From contig JACKDR010000017.1 in NCBI GenBank assembly GCA_020633495.1, positions 1-64,000 of the forward strand: 64,000 nt of DNA, written 5' to 3'. A model generated the notes under the pieces. The model was not told where the DNA came from and did no database searches. It worked only from the letters and a program-made list of their open reading frames with translations. The stretch comes from Kofleriaceae bacterium. Its GTDB lineage: Bacteria > Myxococcota_A > Polyangia > Haliangiales > Haliangiaceae. This document shows, piece by piece, positions 25,622 through 34,368 of the stretch. How positions within the stretch are numbered: the stretch's first letter is position 1; the number at the start of each line of letters is the position of its first letter. The position numbers and the translations under genes are program-made.

Positions 25622-26045
25622 CTGGTACCGGAATGAACACGCAGGCGACCTCGACCGTGACCGACTGACAACTTCCAGCGCTCAGGGTGAAGGACGAATG
25701 CCCGGCGGCGTGACTGGGGGTGTCATCGGAGTCGGCGTAGAACGTCACCGAGACCGTCTCGCCGGGGACGGCTGCTGCAGGCACCTCGAAGACGTAGCGC
25801 TCGCGGCTGCGAATACGGGCATCGTAGTGCGTCAGCTGGGTGGCGCCGAAGTCCACCGTGAGGACAACGCTCGCAGGTTCGCCGCCGAGCGAGCTGCACG
25901 CTTCCGGCTGCGTGTAGTCGAGCAGGATCTCCAGATCGCCAGGGCCGCACTCGGGTGCCGTGCGGTCGCACGCGACTGTGCCACCATGGAGCCCGACGAT
26001 CGCGGCTGCGAGACTCGTCGAGACGCTGGTGCGGTGGCGTGTCAT
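25608..26045 (-). CDS. Secreted or lipoprotein with beta-sandwich-like domain
   Basis: The ATG at 26045 gives an N-terminal export signal (TSLAAAIVGLHGGTVAC, possible lipidated Cys). The mature 120 residues are beta-rich (VVLTVDFGATQLTHYDARI, YVFEVPAAAVPGETVSVTF) with four cysteines and resemble an immunoglobulin-like fold. The function is unknown. It is the first gene of a pair with the M23 lipoprotein. The frame is open to 26339 but upstream codons lack a signal. Confidence 0.5.
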   Translation of the reverse strand: MTRHRTSVSTSLAAAIVGLHGGTVACDRTAPECGPGDLEILLDYTQPEACSSLGGEPASVVLTVDFGATQLTHYDARIRSRERYVFEVPAAAVPGETVSVTFYADSDDTPSHAAGHSSFTLSAGSCQSVTVEVACVFIPVPDAGT

Positions 26046-26132
26046 GGCGCGTTGGTGTTGCTCAAGACGGCCTAGGAAATGCCGAACAAGAAGGCGGAGC
26101 GTACCAAGGTGTCGGCTACGATAGGAGATCTC

Positions 26133-26480
26133 ATGAGGTGCCACCGCACATACGTGCTGACAGCCGTTGCCATCATCTTTGCGTGTGGGTGCGGTGACGG
26201 ACGGCAAGCCGGGATCGACGCGAACAGCGGCGTGGACGCCTGCGTGGGACCCGACTATTCGCAGGAGTCCACCGCGCCGTATTACACGTCGTGTGCCACG
26301 GCGCCCTGTCCTGCGCCCTATGAGTGTGTCCGCGTCCAAGGACTAGGTGGCACCAATGACTGGTGCCTCCTTCCGTGTTGCGACTCGAACAGATGTCCGG
26401 GCGCTCAAGGCTGCCTCGGAACACCGGACTTCTCCCCGGCGGACGTCGGCCCAGACGGATACTGTGCCGACGAGCCGTGA
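26133..26480 (+). CDS. Small Cys-rich lipoprotein, paralogue of 18459-18788
   Basis: AGGAGA lies five bases before the ATG at 26133. The signal (VLTAVAIIFACGC) is followed by an Asp-rich linker, then APYYTSCATAPCPAPYEC, WCLLPCCDSNRCPGAQGC and DGYC, the same cysteine layout as in the lipoprotein at 18459-18788. The product is 115 residues. This kind of small Cys-patterned secreted protein is common near myxobacterial accessory genes, with no known activity. Bases 26481-26726 hold no gene I can support. Confidence 0.65.
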   Translation: MRCHRTYVLTAVAIIFACGCGDGRQAGIDANSGVDACVGPDYSQESTAPYYTSCATAPCPAPYECVRVQGLGGTNDWCLLPCCDSNRCPGAQGCLGTPDFSPADVGPDGYCADEP

Positions 26481-26726
26481 TGTGATCGACCGACGGCACT
26501 AGGCGCGAGCGGCAAATGGCGACACCGTCGGGGCGGTACGTGGGCCGCACATCAGCGACCGAAGCGGCGCCCCTGTAGCCAATCGAGGCGGTTCCTCTGC
26601 CTCGGGCGTGAGAGCGCACGGCTGGTCGCGGGGCGCGCGCACGGAGACAGCTGGAACTACCCGCGCGAGGACGGCCGATCTTCCGATTCCTCACCACACG
26701 AACTCCTGGACTGATACCGTCCACGG

Positions 26727-27428
26727 ATGCGTTGGACTGCGCTCGCCGTGCTGGTGCTGACTGCGGCGTGCCGCTTCTACGGCGCCAGCAATGACGGCGA
26801 TTCCATGCCCGACGCCGCGCCCGACGCCTGGCCAGAAGTCATCGATTGCTGGGCAACGCTCACGTGCCGGGGCGGCAGCGTCTACTCGACCTACGGCTCG
26901 GACTCGAGCGATGATCCGACCTGCGGCTACGGTGTTGCCTACGTCTGCGACGACGGGTGCGACGTCGAGGGCGCCGGCTACTTCGACGCAGAAGCCAACT
27001 TCGAGCCCGCGCGGCTGTGTGCGGGTGCCCCGGACCTCACCAGTGGCGACGGCTGCTGGGGCGACGGCCCCTGCTGGCCCACCCACGGCGTCGCGCAACC
27101 CGACGGTACGTTGACCCAAGAGTACCTGCGCTGCGACCGCGACCTTCACGAGTGCGTCGCGACCGAGCCACCCACCGTGGACTACTGGTTACAACCCTGC
27201 ACGACCTACGAGACGCTCCCGCCCGACTTTCATGGCGTCTCCCGACAGTGTCTTGTCGACCAAGACGAGGCAGGCTGCGCGATCACCGGAGCCACCTATG
27301 AGTGCAGGGGCGACTGGGAGTGCCCCGAGGGCGCGACCTGTGACGACTCGCTACCAGACACGGCCACATGGGCGCGGGCGGTCTGTCGGCCTGGGCCGCG
27401 AGGTGCACCACTGTCGCTTGGGTGCTGA
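26727..27428 (+). CDS. Cys-rich lipoprotein (233 aa)
   Basis: The signal MRWTALAVLVLTAAC ends in a lipidated Cys15. The mature protein has about 20 cysteines, many in short CxxxxC and DGxC patterns (CDDGCDVEG, CWGDGPCWP, CRGDWECPEGATC), typical of disulfide-rich surface proteins with EGF-like or DGW-rich repeats. It shares composition and linker type (SMPDAAPDAWPE) with the neighbouring small lipoproteins. Function is unknown. The 186 bases after it hold no gene. Confidence 0.6.
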   Translation: MRWTALAVLVLTAACRFYGASNDGDSMPDAAPDAWPEVIDCWATLTCRGGSVYSTYGSDSSDDPTCGYGVAYVCDDGCDVEGAGYFDAEANFEPARLCAGAPDLTSGDGCWGDGPCWPTHGVAQPDGTLTQEYLRCDRDLHECVATEPPTVDYWLQPCTTYETLPPDFHGVSRQCLVDQDEAGCAITGATYECRGDWECPEGATCDDSLPDTATWARAVCRPGPRGAPLSLGC

Positions 27429-27614
27429 TGCGCCACCCCGAGCGGTTCGTTCGCGACCCGCCGCCGTCTGGATCAACCCAGCCCACCGCGGCGATCGTTG
27501 CGACCGAAGGAGCACTTCCCTACAGACACGCGCGGGCTGTCTCTTGCTCGTTGACGGGCACCGCTACGAGTAGGTGGATCGCGCATCTCATCGTAGTCTG
27601 CTGAGCCCGCGGCT

Positions 27615-28400
27615 CTAGTCACGAACGATCATGCGACCCACCAGGGCGGACTCGCCCCCTTGGATGCGGACCACGTCGAGCCCCACGTTCGTGCCGCGCA
27701 GCAGATACCCCGCCACGAGTCTCGCCTCCTCGGGAAGGATCCCCCGCTCCGCTTCGTTTGAAAGGGCTGCCCCTAGCAGCGTAGCGGCGTCGAACCCGCG
27801 CGCGGCCGCGAGATCCGCGGGCTCACGATAAGCGTCGTTGAATGCCCGCGCGAATCGCTCCCAAGTTGGAGAGTTGGGGAAGTATGGGGCTACATACGTG
27901 AGCCCTTCGAGGATGTTCGGATCCTTCCAACTGAAGCCGGCGAGCCACGGACCACCCACGAGCACGATCTCGACCTGCGCCTGACGGAACTCCGAAGCGA
28001 CTACGACTGTGCTCGTTGGATCTGCGAGCACGATGACCGCGCGGGCACCGCTTCGCCTGATCTCGTCCACGGCGTTGTGGATCGCCCGAAGAGAAGGAAC
28101 GCGCACTTCCATGGTCCCCCGCTGGAGCCCGCGCAGCTTCTCCGTCACAGATTCGTGCATGGCGGTCCACTTGGCCCCGTCCGCACTGAGGACAGCAACG
28201 GGGCCGTACCGGGTTGCTACGTGCACGCACGCCGAGGCCACGACGTGCTCCGACTGCGCCACAGACGTCCACTCGCCCACAGGCTCGACGTCCGCACTGG
28301 CTACCACCACGTTCGCTGCTCGGACCCGCTGCAGGGCCCGGGAAACGGCGACTCGGGGACCGATTGCAAGTGCCCAATCGTAGGCCCTCGGCGGACACGT
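27615..28400 (-). pseudogene. C-terminal part of an IS-disrupted substrate-binding lipoprotein
   Basis: This frame encodes about 260 residues of a periplasmic-binding-protein type-1 fold: GPRVAVSRALQRV, ARYGPVAVLS-type strands, IRRSGARAVIVLADP, VEIVLVGGPWLAGF, AARGFDAATLLGAAL. The frame is open into the IS21 element at its 5' end with no start of its own. The missing N-terminus (signal peptide and first domain strand) lies on the other side of the element at 30952-31253. The intact gene would code for a lipoprotein binding an unknown small ligand, like the protein at 44262-45281. Confidence 0.75.
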
Positions 28401-28473
28401 CAAAACCGGCCAGTCGTGGACGGGTCAAAACCGGCCAGTCACTCCAGGACGAGCCGTCGTACCGCGGCGGGCG

Positions 28474-29220
28474 TCAGTCGTGCAAGTCGACCTGTAGCTT
28501 CGTGCGCCAGCTCCGCGGGCCGCACTTGAGCACGTGGGCGTGGTGGAGGAGCCGGTCGAGCATCGCCGAGACGGCGGCGGCGTCGCCGAGCAGCTTGCCC
28601 CAGTCCTCGACGGGGCGGTTCGAGGTGAGGAGCGTCGAGCAGCGCTCGTAGCGGCGCATGATGATCTCGAGCAGGTCCTCGGCGGCGGTCGAGGGCAGCT
28701 TGCGCATCCCGAGGTCGTCGATGATGAGCAGCGGGACGGTCGAGACGCGCTCGACGTACTCCTTGCGCTCACCGGCGAGGTGGGCGTCGGCGAGCTCCTC
28801 GAGGAGGACGTGCGCTTCACGGTAGGCGACACGGTAGCCCTGCTGGATGACAGCGAGCCCGATCGCCTGGGCGAGGTGGCTCTTGCCGGTGCCGGGCGGG
28901 CCGAGGAAGAGCGCGTCGGCGTGCTCGCCGACGAAGCGCGCGGTGGCGAGCTCCCAGACGAGCTTGCGGTTCATCTTCTTGTTGAACTCGAAGTCGAACG
29001 CGTCGAGCGTCTTGCCGGTGTCGCGGAACGCGGCGTCCTTGCGCCGACGTTCGAGCAGGCGCTCCTGCCGACGCAGCAGCTCGTCGCCGACGAGCGTCGA
29101 CAGGAAGTCGATGGGCACGAGCTTCTCGGTCTGCGCCTGGAGCAGCCGCGTCTCGAGGACGTCGGCCATGCCGGAGAGCCGCAGCTGGCGCAGCGCGCGG
29201 CTCAGTTCGATGAGGTTCAT
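28474..29220 (-). CDS. istB: IS21 IstB helper ATPase
   Basis: The 248-residue product is the AAA+ helper of IS21 transposition: Walker A GPPGTGKSHLAQAIG, Walker B LLIIDDLGM, and the sensor segment STLLTSNRPVEDWGK. It loads onto target DNA and activates IstA. The ATG at 29220 overlaps the istA stop (ATGA). The length agrees with full-size family members, so the gene seems intact. Confidence 0.95.
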   Translation of the reverse strand: MNLIELSRALRQLRLSGMADVLETRLLQAQTEKLVPIDFLSTLVGDELLRRQERLLERRRKDAAFRDTGKTLDAFDFEFNKKMNRKLVWELATARFVGEHADALFLGPPGTGKSHLAQAIGLAVIQQGYRVAYREAHVLLEELADAHLAGERKEYVERVSTVPLLIIDDLGMRKLPSTAAEDLLEIIMRRYERCSTLLTSNRPVEDWGKLLGDAAAVSAMLDRLLHHAHVLKCGPRSWRTKLQVDLHD

Positions 29221-30896
29221 GTCGGGTCTCCTGTTCTCTGGTCGATGAGGTCTCGGTAGTGCGTGAGCGAGCGAATGAGTGGATCCACCTGCGCGAGCGA
29301 CAGCGGCGCCGGCGGCCGCCGGTCCAGGTAGCGGCGCAGCGAGCGGTAGTCGGCGAGGCCGAGCTCGAGGAGCGCGCCGCACGCGTCGTCGACGACGGAG
29401 GCGCCGTGCTTCTTGATGAGGGCGCGGGTGCCGAGGAGGCCGCGGCCGGCGGCCTCACCGCGGCGTTCGTGAAACGTCGTCGTCAGCGTCCGGACGTGCT
29501 CGCCGGCGCGCGCCAGCTCGGCGAGGAGGTCGAGAACCCTCCGCGGCGTCTTCGCCGGCTCGTCGCCGGGCTGCACGCGCCGACCGCCGCGGCGCTGCAC
29601 GAGGTGCTCGCGGAGAAGATGTCCGGTGCGCGGACAGAGCAGCCGGACGCGCAGGCCGTCCCACTGCACGTGCACGACGCGCCCGATCCAGCCGGGCGGC
29701 GCGTGGTAGTGGGCCGCGTCGATCTCGACGCAGCCGTCGAGATGCACGACGCGCTCGCCGAACTTGTAGTAGCGGAACGGCTCGACCGGCAGCGGCGTGA
29801 GGTGCGGCCGCTCGTCGGCGAACATCGCCGCGACCTGGCGCTTCGTCGTGCCGTGGATGCGCGTGTCAGCCCAGCGCTCGTCCCAGCGATCGAGGTAGGC
29901 CTGCGCCTCCTCGAGGCTCTCGAACCGCAGACCCTTGAGCGGCGTCCGCTTGGTGTGGCCGACGCCGGACTCGACCTTGCCCTTTCTATCCGGGTCCCGG
30001 ACACGACACGGGATCGCGATGGCGCCGTAGTGACGGAGGACGTCGCGGTAGAGCGGGTTGAGCTTCGGGTCGTAGACGTCGGGCTCGACGACGCCCTCGC
30101 GCAGGTTGTCGAGCACGACGATCTTCGTCGCGCCGCCGAGTCGACGAAACGCCTCCTCGTGCAGCTCGGCCCACGTGCGCGAGCTCGACTTCCAGACGAG
30201 CAGGCGGACGGACTTGCGGCTGAACCCGAGCGTGAGGATGAACAGGCGCGTGCGACGGTACTTCCCGCTCTCCGGGTGCCGCACCATCGGGCCGTCGCCG
30301 TAGTCGACCTGCGCCTCCTCGCCGGGCGCGGTCTCGATCACGACGCGCTCCTCGGGCGTCAGCGCGCCGCGCAGCTTGCGCACGAACCGCCGCACGCTCG
30401 CGTAGCCGATGGCGACGCCGGCGTCGACCAGGTCCTGGTAGATCGCCATCGCGTTCCGGCCGAGCGACACCGCGTGCTCGATTCGCTCGCGGTGCGGCTC
30501 GCACGCGCTGGCGGCCGGCGCACGGCTCGGGCCGGCGATCACTTTGGCCGCCCCCGCCGCGGTCAGGTTGGCCGCCCCCTCGGCGATCGCCTTGGCCGCC
30601 CCCGAGTCGGTGGACACCCCCTCCCGACTGGCCGGTTTTGGCGTCGATCCGCCGTCAGAGTCGGTGGACCCCCCCTCCCGACTGGCCGGTTTTGGCGGGC
30701 GTCGAGTCCGAGGCGGCCTCACCGCCACTCCCGCCGCCTTCAAGTACCCGCTCGCCGTCTCGCGGCGCACGCCCGTCTCGAGCTCGATGCGCCGGAGCGT
30801 CCACCCGAGCCGGCCGAGGGCCAGGACCTGCTGCTTCTTCTCGTCGCTCAAGACGTTCACCTCGGCGGCGGACCATGTCCGCTTCGCCGCCGTCAA
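29217..30896 (-). CDS. istA: IS21 IstA transposase
   Basis: The 559-residue frame has an N-terminal helix-turn-helix (SDEKKQQVLALGRLGWTLRRI) and an rve-type DDE core with VDYGDGPM, VVLDNLREGV and the downstream Glu region VESGVGHTKRTPLKGLRF. A C-terminal beta domain follows. The start may be the TTG at 30896 or a GTG at 30860. Between the HTH and the core lies a Pro/Ser/Asp insertion with a repeated KPASREG, which is encoded by two internal copies of the terminal repeat, so the inverted-repeat sequence is translated here. Confidence 0.9.
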   Translation of the reverse strand: MTAAKRTWSAAEVNVLSDEKKQQVLALGRLGWTLRRIELETGVRRETASGYLKAAGVAVRPPRTRRPPKPASREGGSTDSDGGSTPKPASREGVSTDSGAAKAIAEGAANLTAAGAAKVIAGPSRAPAASACEPHRERIEHAVSLGRNAMAIYQDLVDAGVAIGYASVRRFVRKLRGALTPEERVVIETAPGEEAQVDYGDGPMVRHPESGKYRRTRLFILTLGFSRKSVRLLVWKSSSRTWAELHEEAFRRLGGATKIVVLDNLREGVVEPDVYDPKLNPLYRDVLRHYGAIAIPCRVRDPDRKGKVESGVGHTKRTPLKGLRFESLEEAQAYLDRWDERWADTRIHGTTKRQVAAMFADERPHLTPLPVEPFRYYKFGERVVHLDGCVEIDAAHYHAPPGWIGRVVHVQWDGLRVRLLCPRTGHLLREHLVQRRGGRRVQPGDEPAKTPRRVLDLLAELARAGEHVRTLTTTFHERRGEAAGRGLLGTRALIKKHGASVVDDACGALLELGLADYRSLRRYLDRRPPAPLSLAQVDPLIRSLTHYRDLIDQRTGDPT

Positions 30897-30951
30897 CGTC
30901 CTGGAGGGCTACGACTGGCCGGTTTTCAGGTGTCCACGACTGGCCGGTTTT

Positions 30952-31253
30952 GGGTGTTCACCGAGGTAGGCTGGCGCTGCCATCCCGGCGCCTGCAGGCT
31001 TGACGCCACCGAGATCGATTGCCTCGAACTCGATCCTCGCGCCGCCACGATGTTGTTGCGCAGCCAGCCGTGCACCGCGCAGGAATGCCGTCCCTGTGGC
31101 GGCGTCGCCTCCCCGAAATGGCGCGATCACTCCGACGCGAATCACCGGTCCGCTGGACGCTTTCACAGGGGCCAGCGCCTCGGTGCGATTCCCCGGGGTG
31201 CCGCACGCCGCTACGAGAAGCGCAACGATCCATGCCGCTACCGCAACTCGCAT
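30952..31253 (-). pseudogene. N-terminal part of the IS-disrupted substrate-binding lipoprotein
   Basis: From the ATG at 31253 (MRVAVAAWIVALLVAAC) the frame has a lipoprotein signal and the first strand-helix-strand of a type-1 periplasmic-binding protein (IRVGVIAPFRGGDAATGTAF, then RIEFEAIDLGG). It then runs into the IS21 end repeat. The remainder of the gene lies at 27615-28400 in the same orientation. Together they would make a protein of about 350 residues. Confidence 0.75.
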
Positions 31254-31313
31254 CGCGTGGATCCTCGCCGGTTGCACCGGTCCCCGGTCGCGGTGCGACC
31301 GTCGGTTGGTCGC

Positions 31314-31664
31314 CTACGACTCATCGGGAATCGGCTTGGTGGATACGGCTGGAGCCCGGAGTAGCGGACCGAGCAGCGCTTCAATGCCGACGTCTGAGCC
31401 GTCGTCTGGGTCCACGACGCGCCGCCCGCTGGAGGTGAGGGCATGGAGCCGCATCCCAAGAAACTGAACCGCCAAGAGTAGAGCCTGAAGCGGCGACCCA
31501 CCGCTGATCGGCCAGACAGGCGCCAGACCATCGAGGATCACGGGACATCGTGCTTCCGTCGCGCTCACCTGCTCCGGCCGGCCCACCGCGATGCGCCCGG
31601 GCATGCGCCGGCCATCCGTCGTGACGAAGACGACCGGCTCCTCCGCGATCCAGGTGGGCGCCAT
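31314..31664 (-). CDS. Small DUF6968-like protein
   Basis: The ATG at 31664 (MAPTWIAEEPVVFVT) gives a 116-residue protein whose layout resembles DUF6968 proteins: an N-terminal strand pair, a GRMPGRIAVGRP segment, CPVILDGL, then a helix PLQALLLAVQFLGMRLHAL typical of the family. It has no signal peptide. The upstream frame to 31838 has no support. It ends 60 bases before the broken lipoprotein gene on the same strand. The molecular role of the family is unknown. Confidence 0.5.
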   Translation of the reverse strand: MAPTWIAEEPVVFVTTDGRRMPGRIAVGRPEQVSATEARCPVILDGLAPVWPISGGSPLQALLLAVQFLGMRLHALTSSGRRVVDPDDGSDVGIEALLGPLLRAPAVSTKPIPDES

Positions 31665-31873
31665 CGTCGAAACGTAGCACCGTTGCGAATCCGTGGTGCC
31701 GGCCGAACGTTGGAGTGCAGCCCGCGGGCTGCGACCAGTCAGCACAAGGAGTTGCCCTCGTCGGGTCGATGGCCTGATCGCACTCCAACGACAAACCAGA
31801 GCTGGGGGACGACGCGGGTGATGGTGAACATGCGCCATCTTGTCAGTGGTTGATGGAGTACAATGTGCTCACT

Positions 31874-32290
31874 ATGCGCTTCGGGGCAGGCATGCTCGTG
31901 GTTGCTGTAGCGATGGGGTGTGGCGATGTGCCGCCCGCTGCGGATCTCGACGCGGGCCCGCCCGCAGACGCCCGGTTGCCGTGTGCGGTGTTGACCGGCG
32001 AGAACTGCGACCCGGGCGAGAAGTGCACGTGGATTCACGAATCGCAGGACGTTTGGACCGTTGACTGTTTCACTGACGGAACCGAAGAGCTCGGAATGCC
32101 CTGCCAGTGGGGCGCGGACGGCGTGTGGACGGGCGCCGACAACTGTGCCAGCGGACTCTTGTGCGTCGACAACACCTGCAGACAGGTGTGCGCCCTCGCT
32201 GTTGATGGCTGCGCTGCACCAGCGAGCTGCGTGAGCGTACCGCAGTCCATGGCCGAGCCTTCTGAATTCGGCGTTTGCCTAGCACCCTAG
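31874..32290 (+). CDS. Cys-rich lipoprotein (138 aa)
   Basis: The signal from the ATG at 31874 (MRFGAGMLVVAVAMGC) ends at a lipidated Cys16; an ATG at 31850 is less likely. After the linker GDVPPAADLDAGPPADARLP the mature domain has about 11 cysteines (CDPGEKCTW, CFTDGTEELGMPC, CASGLLCVDNTCRQVC). This is the same class of Asp/Pro-linker disulfide-rich lipoprotein as those at 18459, 26133 and 26727. It is probably displayed at the cell surface. No function can be given. Confidence 0.6.
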   Translation: MRFGAGMLVVAVAMGCGDVPPAADLDAGPPADARLPCAVLTGENCDPGEKCTWIHESQDVWTVDCFTDGTEELGMPCQWGADGVWTGADNCASGLLCVDNTCRQVCALAVDGCAAPASCVSVPQSMAEPSEFGVCLAP

Positions 32291-32442
32291 GACGCACCGT
32301 TGGAGGGACACGCGTGGCCGCACCGTTGTCACCGTCTCGTGCCGTCGATGCGCTCGCCGGAGGCGTTTGACACGCGTGGCCGACGTCGTGGATCCGGAGC
32401 CCGACAGACGTCGCGGTCTTTACCTTCCAGGACGACTTCTAC

Positions 32443-32748
32443 ATGAGCCTGCGAATAGTCGCTTCCGTGATTCTCGCGGCGGTTGCGGTAGCGCTGGTGG
32501 TGGTAACGACTCTACGACGCTCGGCCACCACTGGTCGCGAGTCGTCAGTCGGGACGGCGGAGGAGGTTCTTCTCCCGCCGCCAGGCAACGAAAGTCACGT
32601 GCGTTCGTCTCCCGTTCCAGCCTTGAGGCGTGCGCCTGGCTCAGGCGCGGGAGCGGTGGTCGATGCGGGGTTCGGATGGCCCGGAGAGCCGGCTCGCGAT
32701 TCGCTGGGAGCTGGCTGTCGACTACGTATGCGGTGGAAGCTGCAATGA
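32443..32748 (+). CDS. Small membrane-anchored protein, doubtful
   Basis: The 101-residue frame starts with a hydrophobic helix (VASVILAAVAVALVVVTTL) followed by a Ser/Pro/Arg-rich tail. It may be a single-pass anchored periplasmic protein. Its last 119 bases overlap the next frame, so only one of the two is likely complete, or one gene has suffered a frameshift. There is no clear ribosome site. Confidence 0.3.
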   Translation: MSLRIVASVILAAVAVALVVVTTLRRSATTGRESSVGTAEEVLLPPPGNESHVRSSPVPALRRAPGSGAGAVVDAGFGWPGEPARDSLGAGCRLRMRWKLQ

Positions 32749-33079
32749 GGATGCCCGTCTGGCTGTGGCCGACCTATGTACCGTCCTCGCTGCGACGATG
32801 GGGGATGTCGTCGCAAGGGTGAGCAAGCGCATGGACGAGCTCTCCAGCGGGCTTGATGGTGGCGTTGCGGCGTGGGTGGATGGGTTGCTCGATCATCTGC
32901 AGGATGGAGGGATGGAGGCGTTCAATGAGGCGGTGGACGAGGTTGTCGTTCCTGAGGTTGATGAGGCGTACCGGCTCGAGGATCTACTGAATCGTTTGTC
33001 GGCCGGTGTTGATCAGGGATCATGGGAGGCCGTCGGGGAGCGTATGATCGAGATGGAGAGGGCCGATTGTCGTAGGTAG
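32630..33079 (+). CDS. Hypothetical helical protein (up to 149 aa), doubtful start
   Basis: From about residue 25 the frame reads like a real soluble helical protein (AIRWELAVDYVCGGSCNED, LAVADLCTVLAATMGDVV, ARVSKRMDELSSGL, DEAYRLEDLLNRL). Codon choice here is less GC-extreme than in host genes. The N-terminal 25 residues look random and the start is unclear; it may be the continuation of the previous membrane-anchored frame after a frameshift. No family was recognised. Confidence 0.4.
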   Translation: MRLAQARERWSMRGSDGPESRLAIRWELAVDYVCGGSCNEDARLAVADLCTVLAATMGDVVARVSKRMDELSSGLDGGVAAWVDGLLDHLQDGGMEAFNEAVDEVVVPEVDEAYRLEDLLNRLSAGVDQGSWEAVGERMIEMERADCRR

Positions 33080-33207
33080 CCAACGAAGGAGGTCGGCGCG
33101 CTCGCGACGGCCTCCCGCAGCGGATCGCGATCCCTCGCTGGGGGTTCAACTGCCTTGGACTGTGCTATTGGTTGCTCGTCGCTCCTGCCTGCGACGACTG
33201 AGGACCT

Positions 33208-33627
33208 ATGCAAGATCCAAGAACAGAGATTCAACGAATCCTTGACGGTGCCACGCAAGAAGTCGTGGAGATCGTGCAACGTCTCGTCGTTCAGGCAGTC
33301 CAGGCTCGCCTTGGTGACCTGACCGGAGACCTGGGTTCGCGAAGCGGAGCCGCCATCGGCAAGCGCGTGCCCGCGAAGAAGGCGCTGTCTACTGGCGCCC
33401 TGCGAGGGAAGGGGGCGAAGCGGACGCAGGCGGAGCTTGAGGCGCTGACCTCGAGGCTGGCCGCCTACATCGCGAAGAACCCCGGCCTGCGCGTCGAGCA
33501 GATCAACCGTGATCTTGGGACATCCACCAAGGACCTCGCCCTGCCGATCAAGAAGCTGATCGCCGACAAGGTGATCAAGTCAAAGGGCGCCAAGCGCGCG
33601 ACTGCGTACTTTCCCGTGAAGGCGTAA
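33208..33627 (+). CDS. Winged-helix DNA-binding-like protein
   Basis: The 139-residue product has an N-terminal helix pair (IQRILDGATQEVVEIVQRLV), a basic Lys/Arg linker (KRVPAKKALSTGALRGKGAK) and a C-terminal winged-helix unit (LEALTSRLAAYIAKNPGLRV, EQINRDLGTSTKDLALPIKK, and the wing KGAKRATAYF). The arrangement resembles small myxobacterial DNA-binding proteins with an H1-like basic linker. It likely binds DNA as a regulator of neighbouring island genes. A C-tract of about ten bases lies downstream near 33710; 33628-33866 holds no gene. Confidence 0.6.
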   Translation: MQDPRTEIQRILDGATQEVVEIVQRLVVQAVQARLGDLTGDLGSRSGAAIGKRVPAKKALSTGALRGKGAKRTQAELEALTSRLAAYIAKNPGLRVEQINRDLGTSTKDLALPIKKLIADKVIKSKGAKRATAYFPVKA

Positions 33628-33866
33628 GGCGGTTCATCGGCGCACCGAAGGCTCGGTTCGCGACGATGAGCTCGCGCAGCGGTCGTGCTGATGCGGGGGC
33701 GCCACCGCCCCCCCCCCGAACCCGTTGAACGATCCCGGAGCAAGTCTTGTCCCCGGGATCGAGATGACGACGTCGCTATGGGTTGTCCACCTCTATCGGG
33801 TAGGACCGTGCTGGATCGGTGCTGATGCCGCGGCCAGAGGCCGCCAGCAAGCCGGCACGCGAGGGA

Positions 33867-34282
33867 CTACTCGGAGACCGGCAGCACATCCGGTACTGCT
33901 CGTCGGCGCATCGCCTCGCTCTGGAACCATTCGAGTGCCTCTGGATCGTCGGCGAAGGAAAGGACGTGGCTCCCCTCCATGCGAAGCAGTGCAGCCTTCA
34001 CGGCCGCAGGCGTCACGTAGAAGAACTCACGGTGTGCGTTCACAAGGTTCACACGCCGATCCGCGAACTCCCTGTGCAGCGCGTTCTCGAGTCCGACCGC
34101 GTCATCGCTGAAGAACAGAGCATGAACGTCGAACCGAAACGGAACCGACGCGTCGCCAAGCTCACGCACTCGGTCGAGCGGCTCCAGGCGCCGGGTGAGT
34201 CCGATCTTCACCACCTGGTCGCCGAATGAGCCGATGTTGGAGATGACGTAGACGTATCCCGCTCGAACTGATACCGGCGGCG
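33867..34282 (-). pseudogene. C-terminal T5orf172 domain of an IS-disrupted gene
   Basis: The frame encodes the T5orf172/GIY-YIG-related domain: RAGYVYVISNIGSFGDQVVK, IGLTRRLEPLDRVRELGDAS, FDVHALFFSDDAVGLENAL and HREFADRRVNLVNAHREFF. This is the standard end of DUF4041-T5orf172 proteins. The first 15 codons of the open frame come from the IS21 end, so there is no native start. The N-terminal half is at 36761-37678 in the same orientation. Confidence 0.8.
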
Positions 34283-34368
34283 TGAAACTGATCCATTCGG
34301 CAGCCTGAAACTGATCCACCCCCGACCGCGGAGCCCGCCCGTCAGGGGCGGGGCGTCCGCTGAAAGGG

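Larger units (their letters stand above)
28401..30951 (-). mobile_element. IS21-family insertion sequence 1
   Basis: The element carries overlapping istA and istB genes and is bounded by inverted copies of AAAACCGGCCAGTC: two at the left (28401-28415, 28426-28440) and two at the right (30913-30926, 30938-30951). Two more copies (30626-30639, 30680-30693) lie inside istA. Multiple end repeats are typical of IS21 transposase-binding sites. The exact outer bases and the target duplication could not be fixed by eye. It splits a substrate-binding lipoprotein gene. Confidence 0.85.

Noticed and set aside
34261..34283. Target duplication (CCGG) for IS21 copy 2
   Set aside because: CCGG occurs on both sides but in different reading phases of the disrupted gene, so a clean reconstruction fails; left undetermined.
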